Below are positions 1 through 12,100 of a stretch of 64,000 nt of DNA, one piece after another. The stretch's first letter is position 1. Every line of letters begins with the position of its first letter. Position numbers and translations under genes: made by a program. This DNA is from Tridacna crocea (Eukaryota > Mollusca > Bivalvia > Cardiida > Cardiidae). Under the pieces are notes generated by a model. The model did no database searches. It was not told where the DNA came from and worked only from the letters and a program-made list of their open reading frames with translations. The DNA is taken from the NCBI GenBank assembly GCA_943736015.1, contig OX031070.1, forward strand, positions 37,626,173 through 37,690,172. The letters run 5' to 3'.

Positions 1-169
1 AACTCGATGAAGCCTTGAACAAAGATATACTCGAGGGTAGTGAGGAGGTGTTGGACATTGTGTACCAACCACAGGCTGTGTTCAGAGTCAGAGCCGTAAC
101 AAGATGTACAAGTTCTATACCAGGTCATGCGGAGGCTGTCATTTCTGCACAGTTTAGTCCAGATGGCAG
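1..169 (+). CDS. NLE1: NLE1 exon a (5' end outside or at window edge)
   Basis: Reads LDEALNKDILEGSEEVLD, then IVYQPQAVFRVRAVTRCTSS and IPGHAEAVISAQFSPDG. This is the end of the N-terminal domain and the first WD repeat. The frame starts at base 3. The donor GT is at 170-171; the last codon AG/G is completed by the next exon. Whether bases 1-2 are exon cannot be judged. Confidence 0.93.
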
Positions 170-3100
170 GTAGGGTTTCATTCAAGCTATCTTAACCATT
201 TACCATACAATTCAGACTTTAAATGATCGTAAGAAGAAGGACTTTAGCCCTTTTCCACACAACAAAATTTTACCCCTGTCAAAATCATAAGCATTTGCAG
301 ACTATGATTTCAAAGTGGCTCAGATGGTGTAATTTTTCTTTGATAGGGTAGAAAACTTTGTGGGAAAAGGAGAAAATGCTGGTTACAAGCATTTTCTCCT
401 TTTCCCACAATGTTTTCAAAAGGCTTCTTCCTCAGGGTCATCAAAAGTCATCATTGTGTGGTAAATGGTTAGACCCTTATCCTGCTAAATAAATTAAATG
501 AAATTATCAAACCAAGAGTAAAAAACCTCATGGATGACATTTCAAGTATATTTTTGGGAGGAAAAATATCTCCTTATCGGACATTATAGATCAAAGATCA
601 GACAGCATGTTCTGTGCAGTCAGATCTTGATCTACACTGTCCGCTAAAGGTCAGCAAAGAGTGAAAAGAGAGTCAGAGCTGTAACAAGATGTACAAACTC
701 TATACCAGGTCATGCAGAAGCTGTCATTTCTGCACAGTTTAGTCCTGATGGAAGGTAAGGTTTTGCTTGGGTTGTTTTAACTCGTTACCAAATGACATAA
801 TTTTAAGATTGTCCAAATCGAAAGCATTTGCATACGACGAAATGATAGTGACTAAAAATTTAAAACTTGTTTTGTGAAGGGTAGAAAACATTGTGGGAAA
901 AGGAGACAATGCTGTTTACAATGTTTTCTAAAGACTTCTTTCTAAGGGGCATCAAAAGTAGGGATTGTGTGGTAATGGGTTAACTCTTTACCACACAGTC
1001 ACCACTTTTAATGATCATGAGAAAAAGAAAAAAAACAAAAAAATAATTTTCTTAGGTTCTTGAGATGTTTTCTTTTATTTCTAAAACTGAAAGCATCTTT
1101 TGATCTACATGTAAAACTGGTATACAATGTGGAAATGCTGTCAGTTTGGTGGAGTTAAAAAACTTTTAGTGTTTGGCAAAGAGTTGAATAATTAGAAAAG
1201 ACACTTTTTTGCGACACTTTTGTACAGGTATTTAGCCAGTGGATCTGGGGACACAACAGTCAGATTTTGGGATGTGAATACAGAAACACCACAATACACC
1301 TGTAAAGGTCACAAGCACTGGATTCTCGCTATAGCTTGGTCGCCAGATGGGCGGAAGTTAGCGTCTGGCTGTAAAAAGAGTCAGGTATATAAGACTTGGT
1401 AATACAATAACATGTAATGCTATGAATAACAATATCAGATGGAATGCTTATACTGCATTTATGTTCTCTGCAACTTGCTGTAAACTTCATGATAATTTTC
1501 ATTGATTGCATAAAATTAGAGACCGATCCAAATGTGAAGATGTGAAGCAAGTGCAGACAACAAATTAAATGCAACTCAATTTTTGGGGTGTATGCATTTG
1601 AGAATGGAAAAAACATTGTGAGAAAAGGAGAAAATGTTGGTCACAATGTTTTCAAAGGCCTCCTTCTGAAAGGCCATTAAAACTGTGTGGTGGATGAATA
1701 AAGCAACGACAAGTGCAGTAGGTATTTTGAGATGCTTAACTCATTACCAAACAACTATGATAGGCCTGTCCAAATTGAAAGCATTTGCAGACGACAAAAT
1801 AAAAGTGACTGACAATTTGAAATTTGATTTCTGAAGGGTAGAAAACATTGTGAGAAAAGGAGAAAATGCTGGTTACCAGCATTTTCTCCTTTTCCCACTA
1901 TGTTTTCTAAAGGCTTCTTTCTCAGGGGCGTCAAAAGTAGGGATTGTGTGGTAGTGGGTTAAAAGGATGAGATTTGGTTTGAAAAGGTAGAAACATTGTG
2001 GGAAAAGGAGAAAATGCTGGTCTTTTCCTTTTAGGTTCATTAAAATTTAGAATTGTTCAGTAAACTGTTAAACAAAGAAATACTGGCAAAAGGAGAAAAT
2101 GCTGCTATTGAGACTGGTTTTTAAAAATACATCTATACTTGTTTTCAGCTAATTCTCTACCCATTTCATGCTTATTTTATGAAACTATAAGCTTTATGCA
2201 CCTTCATGCTGAATGTTGTCTCTGATAGCTGCAAGTTTGGACAGATTATGGTGGATGGAAAATGCATTTCATGTTTTTGGAGGCCTTCGCAATTGCTGTT
2301 GTCACTTCCAGTTTTAACTGGGTACAAGTCCCTTTAGATTTCAGATCGGATTAGCCTGCTCAGTCCGTGCAGGCTGGTCCAAGAGGGCACTCTATGACTA
2401 CATTAGATTTTGTGCTACAGTAGACCTGGGCTAAGCAGAGAATTATATAAAAAATGGAAAGTGTCATTTTGGATTAGCCTGCGCTGACTGCACAGACTGA
2501 TCTGAAACCAACCTTTACACAAATGTCGGAATTCCCCTTTTCGCGTGTTGCAGGCCATTATACATGTATATTAGCAATTTATCTATATTTACACAGCTGA
2601 GATATTTTACACATGTTCGAGTTTTAACAGCATTTTTCCTGTCTAGCTGTATGGATAGGCTTTAATTTTTTTTTCTTTATTTCTAGATCTGTATATGGGA
2701 CCCATCAACTGGACAACAAATCGGAAAAACTTTAAGTTTGCATAAACAGTGGATAACCTGGCTGGCATGGAAACCTTTACATCTGTAAGCTTGATCATTA
2801 ATTTCTTGAGTGTTTAACTCTTTACCACACAATCCTGACCTTTAACAACCCAGAGAAAGATGCCTTTTGAAAACATTGTTGGAAAAGGAGAAAATGCTGG
2901 TAACCAGCATTTTCTCTTTTTCCCATACTGTTTTCTACCATGTTTGAAACAAATCTTAATTTCTGAGTTATGTTTATTTTGTTGTCCTCAAATGCTTACA
3001 AGTCTAAAATTTTGTTTTTTTAGTAAAGAGTGAACACATTACCACACAATCCCTACTTTTGACGACCCTGAGAAAGAATCCTTTAGAAAACATTGTGGGA

Positions 3101-6100
3101 AAAGGAGAAAATACTGGATACCAGCATTTTCTCCTTTTCCAACAATGCTTTCTGCCCTTCACAAAACAAATTTCAGATTTTCAGTCGCTTTTATTTTGTC
3201 GTCTGCAAATGCTTTCGATTTGGACAAGAAAAAAAATTGTCATGTGATAACGAGTTAAAATCCTTACAACATGACAAATTTCAGACTCATCTGAACAGAA
3301 ACCATTTGCTTACGATGAATTCATTTGAACTCAATAAATAAGTGTCTTTAACTCATTACCAAACAACAAAATTTTAAGTTTGTCCAAATTGAAAGCATTT
3401 GCAGACGACAAATAATGTTCCCATAATGTTTTCAAAAGGCTTCTATCTCAGGGTCGTAAAAACCAGGGATTGTTTGGTAAAGGGTTAATTGATAAAACAT
3501 GTTCCAAATGGATAGAAAAAATTTTCATTACTCAGAAAAAATGATCCTAAAAACCCTTTTTAATATGGTCTTTAGAATTGATTTATTGATTGTACGGTTT
3601 TTCATGCCATTTTCAACATTGTTTTAGTTACTAGTATACGGTGGCAGCCAATGAACCTATTGACGCTTTAGTATCTTTTATCAGTACTCAGTACATATTC
3701 TTTCCAGGCCACTAGCTGCTTTCCCACGTAATCATCATCAAAACATTGATCAGTGGTGAGAGAGGAATGAATCCTGGTGCAGCGATTAATCCTTTGAAAG
3801 AAATTGGCTGAACTAGGATCAAACCAGTGATCCCCCCACCCCCTTTCATTCTCAACTCATTACCAAAGGACACAATTTTAGACTGGTTCAATTTGAAAGG
3901 ATTTGCAGACGACAAAATAAAGGTGACTGTAAAATTGAAATTTGTTCTGGAAGGGGTAGAAAACACTGTGGGAAAAGGAGAAAATGCTGGTTACCAGCAT
4001 TTTCTCCTTTTCCTACAGTGTTTTCAAAAGGCTTCTTTCTCAGGGGCATCAAAAGTAGGGATTGTGTGGTAATGGGTTAATGGTAGAGTAAATGATGATT
4101 TTTTTGTGTGTGTGTTCTCATTTTCAGAGATGGAGAGTGTAGATATTTAGCAAGTTCCTCAAAAGTAAGTTCTTTTACTTTCTTTGTTTTTTAACTCTTT
4201 TATGATTTATGGGACAGTCCCAAGATTTTAACCCTTTACTCCATAAGGCATTCCTATGGCACCTCTAATTGACCCTAAATAATAGCAAGGATGAAGACAA
4301 TTCTTATGTGTAAATGACACCTTTGATAGCATAGAAAACATTGTGACAAAAAGTGAAATTGCTCATGACAAGCAATTTCACCTTTTGCCACAATGTTTCC
4401 AAAAGGCTCCTGTGAGCACTGTGTAGCAATGAGTATCTATGGAGTAAAGGGTTAATAACCATGACCTAGTAGGCTTTTGCTAACATTGCTTGAAAAGGAG
4501 AAAATTTTGGTGACCAACATTTTCTCATTTCCCACAGTGCTTTTTACCCTTTCATAAACAATTCATATAATCTGAGCAAAATTAGTTAAAGTCAAGTCTT
4601 TGCTGTCTGGAAGAGAGAAGGAAAGTAGATATCTATACTGATTGATACAAGCAAAATGGTTGTGTGCTTGTCTCAACTTCTCACCTACCACAAATCATTG
4701 GCATCAAGGGATCCATGATATTTCAAAGAAAACCATTTCATCAGAAGACATATTTACAAATATGTATTGAGCTGAAAAGACATTTTGCTGAATACAAGTT
4801 CCCTCAGTGCAACGTTTGTTAAAGTTACAGAAAACAACAGAAAAGTTTGCACAAAAGTTCAACATAAATTCACCACCATAACATTCTTATTTGATTCTAT
4901 TGTCTGGAATTTATTAAAATGTGTTTGATTTATGTGGGTATTGCTAAAAAAAGGTAACATTTTGAAACCTTGCATCACAATGTTTTTTTATTTTTCGCTA
5001 TTTTGATATCTACAACCACTCTTTTAACTTTTGCAGGATGCCACAGTTCGAATATGGGACACGGTTTTGTCAACATGTACAGTTTGTATATCAGGGCATC
5101 TACAGTCAGTGACCTGTGTGAAGTGGGGAGCGACTGATTTAATCTACACAGCTTCACAAGATAGAACTATAAAAGTTTGGAAAGCAGAGGATGTGAGTTT
5201 TTAAATTAAAAGTCACTAATATAGCTTTCTTTTTCATAGTTGTAGACATTTTCATTTTTTTCAACCCTTTGCTAGTCGACAAAACTTATTCCTTTACCAG
5301 ACGACAGAATTTTAGCCTTGTCCAAATTGAAAGCAGTTGCAGACGACAAAATTAATGTGACTGAAAATTTGAAATTTGTTTTGTGAAGGGCAGAAAACAT
5401 TGTGGGAAAAGGAGAAAATGCTGGTTACCAGCATTTTCTCCTTTTCCCACAATGTTTTCTAATGGCTTCTTTCTCAGGCGCGTCAAAAATAGGGATTGTG
5501 TGGTAATGGGTTAAGCCATGTACAAAGTGAAAGCATTTGCAGATGAGATGGGGAAGAAAACATTGTGGGAAAAGGAGAAAATGCTGGTTACCAGCATTTT
5601 CTCCTTTTTCTACAATGGTTTTTTCAAAAGGCATCTTTCCAAGGGTCGTTAAAATTTAACCAGCATTTCCTCCTTTTCCCACTATGTTTTCTTCCCTTCC
5701 CAAAGGAAATTTCAAATTTTCAGTTACTCTTATTTTGTTGTCTGCAAATGCTATCAAATTGGACCAATCTAAAAAAATATTGTTGTTTGGTAAAGAATTA
5801 AATATAGCATTTTAACATGAAAAATAAAATTTGATTCAAATGATGAGATCTGTGAAAAAAATGTGGGAAAAGTGTTGGTCATTGGCAGTTTGTCCTTTTC
5901 CAACAATATTTTCAAAAGCCTTTCTTTTCGGGGTCAGCAAAACATGGGTATTTTCAAAAGCCTTCACTCTTTTTAGGTGTCAGCAAGGATCATTTCGTAA
6001 GAGACTAACCTAAGGCTGACACAGAATTTATACATTGCAGGGATCATTGTCAAGGACGCTTCAAGGTCATGGGCACTGGGTCAATATCCTGGCCTTGAAT

Positions 6101-9100
6101 ACAGACTATATGATGAGAACAGGAGCTTTTGATCCGAGACACGCAGACATCGTGTACAGAGAACAAAGTTTGTCAAGTAAGTCAGTCTTCATTCTCAAAT
6201 ATGTTAGACCAACGACAGCCCACAAATTGTTTGTTCCCTTTTAACTCTTTACCACACAACAAAAATTGTAGGCTTAGCCCAAATTCAAGGCATGAATTTT
6301 ACGGATGACGATGTGGTTGTAGCTCAAAGGATTGAATTTGTCTTTGATAGTGTAGAAAACATTGTGGAGAAAGGAGAAAATGCTGGTTACCAGCATTTTC
6401 TTCTTTTTCCACAATGTTTTCAAAAGGCGTATTTTCCAGGGTCTTTAAAACAAAGGATTATGTTGTAAAGGGTTAACAAGTTTTGGACTGGAAGAAACAT
6501 TTCTTATGGCTAGTCTGATGGAGCCGTCTGTCTTTTAGCACTCTTGAAAGAGAAAATGTGAAATAAAAACCTTTCACACTTAAAGGCTCAATAGAGGCCA
6601 AAATATCAAAAAATAGATTTTAAAATACATTTGAATTTAAATCATACCATTTAAAGATAAAGAAAATGTTGTGGCAACAACAGTCTGTTATCGTGTGGTT
6701 GGATCATTATGTTCATATCTGGCAGAGAGAAGAATTTCAAAATCAAGCAAAAATGAAACAAAAGACACAGCTACCTAGCAGGTTTTAAACTAGTTTTGAA
6801 ATTAATTTCTCTGTCAGCAACTAACACATGGACAGATTGTCATCTTCACACCTGTTTCCATACTTTTAAATGGTTTGACATAAAGTCGAATACCCACTTT
6901 GTTTATTTTTGGGCTGTATTGTTTCTTTAACACTGTGCCAAAATGTCAAAATTTATGACTTAACATTTAAAGCATTTTGGCAATGCATTGCAAAGAAAAT
7001 AGGTCTCTCTTGGTTTCAGACAGCTGTGTTAAATAGGACCTCATTATATGTATGCTGGGATAGATTTTTGTTTATGTGTGGTGCAAGAAGCAGGTTTACA
7101 CACACCTTTAACACGAAGAGTTCCTCAAACATATTTAAGTCTTTACCACACAATGCCAAATTTTAACCCTCCGGGGAAAGAAAGCTTTTGAAAATTTATG
7201 GAAAAAGGAGAAAATGCTGGTAACCAGCAAATTTTGACCAGTTAAATGGATTTAACTCTGTACCACACAATGCCAAATTTTAACCCTCCTGAGAAAGAAA
7301 GCTTTTGAAAACTTATGGGAAAAGGAGAAAATGCTGGTAACCAGCATTTTCTCCTTTTCCCACAATGTTTTCTGTCCTTCCCAAATCATGTTTCATATTT
7401 AATTTTTCCTCTGCAAATGTTTTCAAGTTGGATCAGTCTAAAATTTTGTCGTTTGGCAAAAGGTTAAAAGGTATTGAAGATCACAAATTAAATTTAGCTG
7501 AAAGATGATCTCTGTCTTTGGTAGGGTAGAGAAAGATTATGGGAAATGGAGAGAATGGATAATGGGATTTTCAAATGATAATTTCTGAGGCATGTGTGGG
7601 AAAAGGAGGAAATGCGGATTAGCAACTTTTTCTCCTTTTTCTACTATGTTTTCAGATACTAGTAACCTCTTTTTCTCTCTATCTCTATCCTCTCTCTCTC
7701 TCTCGCTCTCTTCTCTCCTATCTATCTGTCTGTGTGTGTATCTCTAAGTGAAAGAGAAAGAAATAAAAACAAGAAGGGATGAAACAAAACCACATGAGAA
7801 GTTATTTATTCTGATCTTCACTTATGTTAAAGGCATATTTCATAAAACTTTGTTTAAGTAATTAAATTTGCATAATCAAAAGTCAACAATAAGAGAAAAC
7901 AATAACAACAACAGCAGTAACAAAAACAACAGAAAAACAGGACATGTGTATGATTGTAAAAAAGGTAAATGCTTCAAGCGCCAAATAAACCATGTGGACA
8001 TCTTCAGTCATGAGTAAGAACCAGACAATTGTGTTTTCAAAGTTGTTTTTCGTATAAACTGTTTAACCCTTTACCACACAATCCCCACTTTTAAAGACCC
8101 CATGAAGTAAGCCTTCTAAAAACACTGTGGGAAAAGGAGAAAATGCTGGTAACCAGCATTTTCTCCTTTTCCCACAGTGTTTTCTACCCTTTCCAAATCA
8201 AGTTTCATGTTTTGATTCACATTTATTTTGTTGTCTGCAAATGCTTTCAATTTGGACTAGTCCAAAATTTTGTCGTTTGGTAAAGAGTCAAGCAAAGCAG
8301 ACAGTGTGGATCAAAGATCAGACTGCAAATTTTTGTGCAGTCTGATCTTGATTGACACTGGCTGCAAAGGGCAACTTTAGTTGTGAAAGGCAATTTATAC
8401 CCAATGGACATTTTTTGTCTAGAATAAGTTGTAGATAATTGCCATTTCATGCTTGCTTATTCTGTGTATAATTTCAGCAAAGCAGATAGAGTAGATCAAG
8501 GATCAGACTGCATGTTTTGTACAGTCTGATCTTGATCTACACTGGCCGCAAAAGACAATTGCTACTCTAGTTGTGAAAGGCACTTTATATCCCAGTGGAC
8601 ATTTTTTGAATAGAGTAAGATCCGGACAGTTGCAGTTTCATGGGTGTTTTTTGTCTTTGGGGTTACAGCAGAGTGGACTGTGTGGATGAAGAACCTGACT
8701 GCACATTTTGTGCAGTCTTATCTTGATCTACACAGGCCAAAACTATAATCGTGAAAGTTGCTTTGTGTGTTAAGATCACAATTCTGTAAGTAGAGAGTCT
8801 GGTTATGATGTAAAACTTTCTCCATTTGAAATCCTTATCAGATAACAAAAAATTAGGCTAGTACAATTTGAACTGCAAATTCTTTCCATTTGAATGAGTG
8901 TAAAAATTTGTTGTTTGGTAAAGAGTTAACCCCATACCACGGAATCCCGAGTTTTAACAACCCTGAGAAAGAAGCCTTTTGGAAACATTGTGGGAAAAGG
9001 AGAAAATGCTGGTGACCAGCATTTTCTCCTTTTCCCACAATGTTTTCTAACCTTTCTGCAACACAGAATTTTGTTGTCTGCAAATGCTTTTGATTTGAAC

Positions 9101-12100
9101 CAGTCTAGAATTTTATCGTTTGGTAAAGAGCTAATGTTTGTTACGGAATATTTTACGCACAAGAAACTGGTATGCTGGTGTCCCTATGTGGGGCCATACT
9201 GCCAGATGATTTACAAGATGCAAATCCCACTTTCCATACCTCTGATATATCTGTCAGGTCTTTTGAGCGAAAAAATTTCAATTTTGATTGGCTGTGAATC
9301 ACGTGGTACGCATCACTAATGCTCTCTTTTGTACGGAAGTAGTGAACGACAGCATTGCTCTCCGTGTCTGCGTTCTGTGTTCTGTCATGTATATCGTCGA
9401 ACATTCCTGTAGCTTGGTCTGAGCATGTTGGGTTGGCACTCGACTTGATTTTTACGTTGTAGCTTATATCTCCGAAAATAAGCACTGGTTGTTTTGGACT
9501 TTCGTAATGAAACTGGAATATAAAAGTTGTTGTGGTACTGCTAAAAGTGCTACATGTAGAAGCTGTTAAAGTTTCAAGTTGTCTATCAAATTCAAAACAG
9601 TCATCTAATGTACTGCCAACTTCGCTTATTTTCATTTTGATTTTTGTTGCTGAAATATTTTCATAGGTTATATTCAGTGCAATGTCTCTGTGTTTTTCAC
9701 TTTGCCTTATCTGGTTTATGGAAGCTAGTCTTATCCAGTTGACCTGTGACCCCTGTAAAGCTTCTGTATGATTCTGATCAAATAATGGATGACTGAAGAA
9801 GATGCTTACATTCTTAAAGTACTTGCTGTCATCCCATTCGCCCTCTACTATGGTGTGAGGGACTTTAAAATTAAGGGAACCATCTGGATTGCGTTCTACC
9901 TGAGTGAACAGGAAAACAGCTATGGCTCCACCCAGTGTGATCAATAAGCCAATCATAATGAAGACTCTGTAGGTCACATGTCTGCATGATTCTATATTCT
10001 CACTGGCACATTCAAGGTCACGGCGTGCATTTTTACCGCAATATTTAATTAGGGAGACAATAACCCTAATCACACAGCCAAGGATTATCACAGAAGCTTT
10101 GACAAGTTGGAAATAGCTTACTGCATCTTCACGACAAGCAACAATAACAACATTGATCACAATCTGTGGGACATCTTCAACCCAAACAATAATAGCCGAC
10201 AGAAGGTCAGAATCTATCCATGGTTTCTGACGGAATATTTCCAGCCAAAGATTAATGACCTCAAAGGTGAAGGTCAAAGAGCCGATGATTGAGAAGGCCA
10301 ACAACGAATACTTTGTAGCGTCATTTACAGGTCCATAGACCAGCCCCTCTTCTGTCTGGGAGACATCGTGGTATAGCAGCCAATCACTGATCAGATCAGC
10401 CGTATCTAGGCCAAGGACAAGAAGAAATATGAGAAGCTTGAACCAGAATTTATTGTGGAGTTTTTCACAGCAGGACATTTCGTCAATGTTACTATCTTTC
10501 TGTCTGTTTTCGCAACCACAATCTGTCACCTGTGAGGGTTTGCGTGGTTTTAACTGGATGTGTGTTGTACTGTATGATTTATTCGCTTGGTCTTAATCTT
10601 GGAAGGCCATCTGGCTGCCTTGATTTCTGTTGAGTGCTTATTAAATTTATCTGGAATGATAAAGAAGGAAAAACAAGCTGTATAAACTATTCAAATATAT
10701 TTTCAGCATGTGCGAAGTATGCCCCAATTTCTTATACCCTCATTCCACTAGGCTGTGATCCATGTGGCTCTCATGGAGCGACGTAGATTGCCATGCAGAA
10801 TGCCAAGAACACTAACAGATCTTTAGCAGATCGCCAAGATCGCCTAGATTGCAGCCAGCCTACTCCCTTGCACCAAGATCCATGGGGCTCTGTTCAGAAC
10901 GCTGTCAAATTGCTTTTTAATTGCTTAAATCGCTATCCAAATGCAACTTGAGTGTAAACATCGTAAATGGAGCGCTATCGGATCGCTCAAGAGCTCAAAT
11001 GTTCCTGCTATATGCTGGTCATTGCGCTCCTATGTGATCTGATAGCGACCATTAGAGATGCAGTAGCGTTGCGATCAAGTAGCGATATGGTCGTGCCCAC
11101 ATACGATCAAATGGCGATATGATAGCGCTCTGTTACGATCAAGTGGTGATAGGATAGCACTCTGTTACGATCAAGTGGCGACATGATGGCGCTCCAATCA
11201 CGCTTTTGGAGGACTATATGTCTGTCTCTCAGTCCAGTTGTGCTGAGGCCCGAGGTTTGATACCCCACCTAACGAGGATCTTTCTGAGATACGTTGTGTT
11301 TCCCACTCAACTACAGGTGAACTGGTATGGAACCCAGAGGTAGCCTTGCGTGTGTCGGTGCTTAACACCGTGCAGGTTAAGGAACCAGGGAGTTATATTC
11401 GAAGAAGAGCTCGGGGCTTGTACCCGGATTTCCTTGTAGTCGATTCTTTTTCTTAAATGGTCCATACCATATATGCCTCGAACACAGAGGGACCTTAATC
11501 CTACAAAGTCTTCATATCATCATTTTGCATTTGGAGACCACCTGGTGTAGGCACAATAAATTCTTTAATCAACTACAGTATGCCACCCAGGGGAAGGAGC
11601 GAAAGGAGGGTCAAAGCCTCGAGTCTCTAACGGAGCGAAAACAGGTTGTATAAGGTTGCAACTCCTAGCGAGGCTACTTCTGTACGACGGCAGAGCGTCA
11701 TCTGGTTGTTATCTGAGCAGGAGTGTCCTCATAATCACAAATTTGGCAGCAATCTGAGGCGATCTACGGTGCTCTGTATGAGCGCATAGAGTGCCGTAGA
11801 TTGCAGCCTAGTGGAATGGGGGTATTACGTATGAGTAAAACTGGAAGGTTAAACCCTTTACCGAGCAATCCCTGGTTTTAACAACCCAGAGAAAGAAGCC
11901 TTCTGAAAACACTGTGGGAAAGGAGAAAATGCTGGTAACCAGCATTTCTATGCCCCCCCCCCCCCCCTTTCGAAGAAGTGGGGGTATATTGCTTTGCACT
12001 TGTCGGTGGGTCCGTCAGTCCGTCAGTCGGTCCGTAGACCACATTTTTGTCCGGAGTATAACTCAAAAACTATCTCAGGTATCATCTTGAAACTACATAG

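Noticed and set aside
4975-5157. Minus-strand frame opposite NLE1 exon e
   Set aside because: Shadow of a strongly conserved plus-strand exon.
9153-10529. GTG start for paralog 1 at 10529
   Set aside because: Animal genes seldom start at GTG; the first in-frame ATG is at 10478, or an upstream exon supplies the start.
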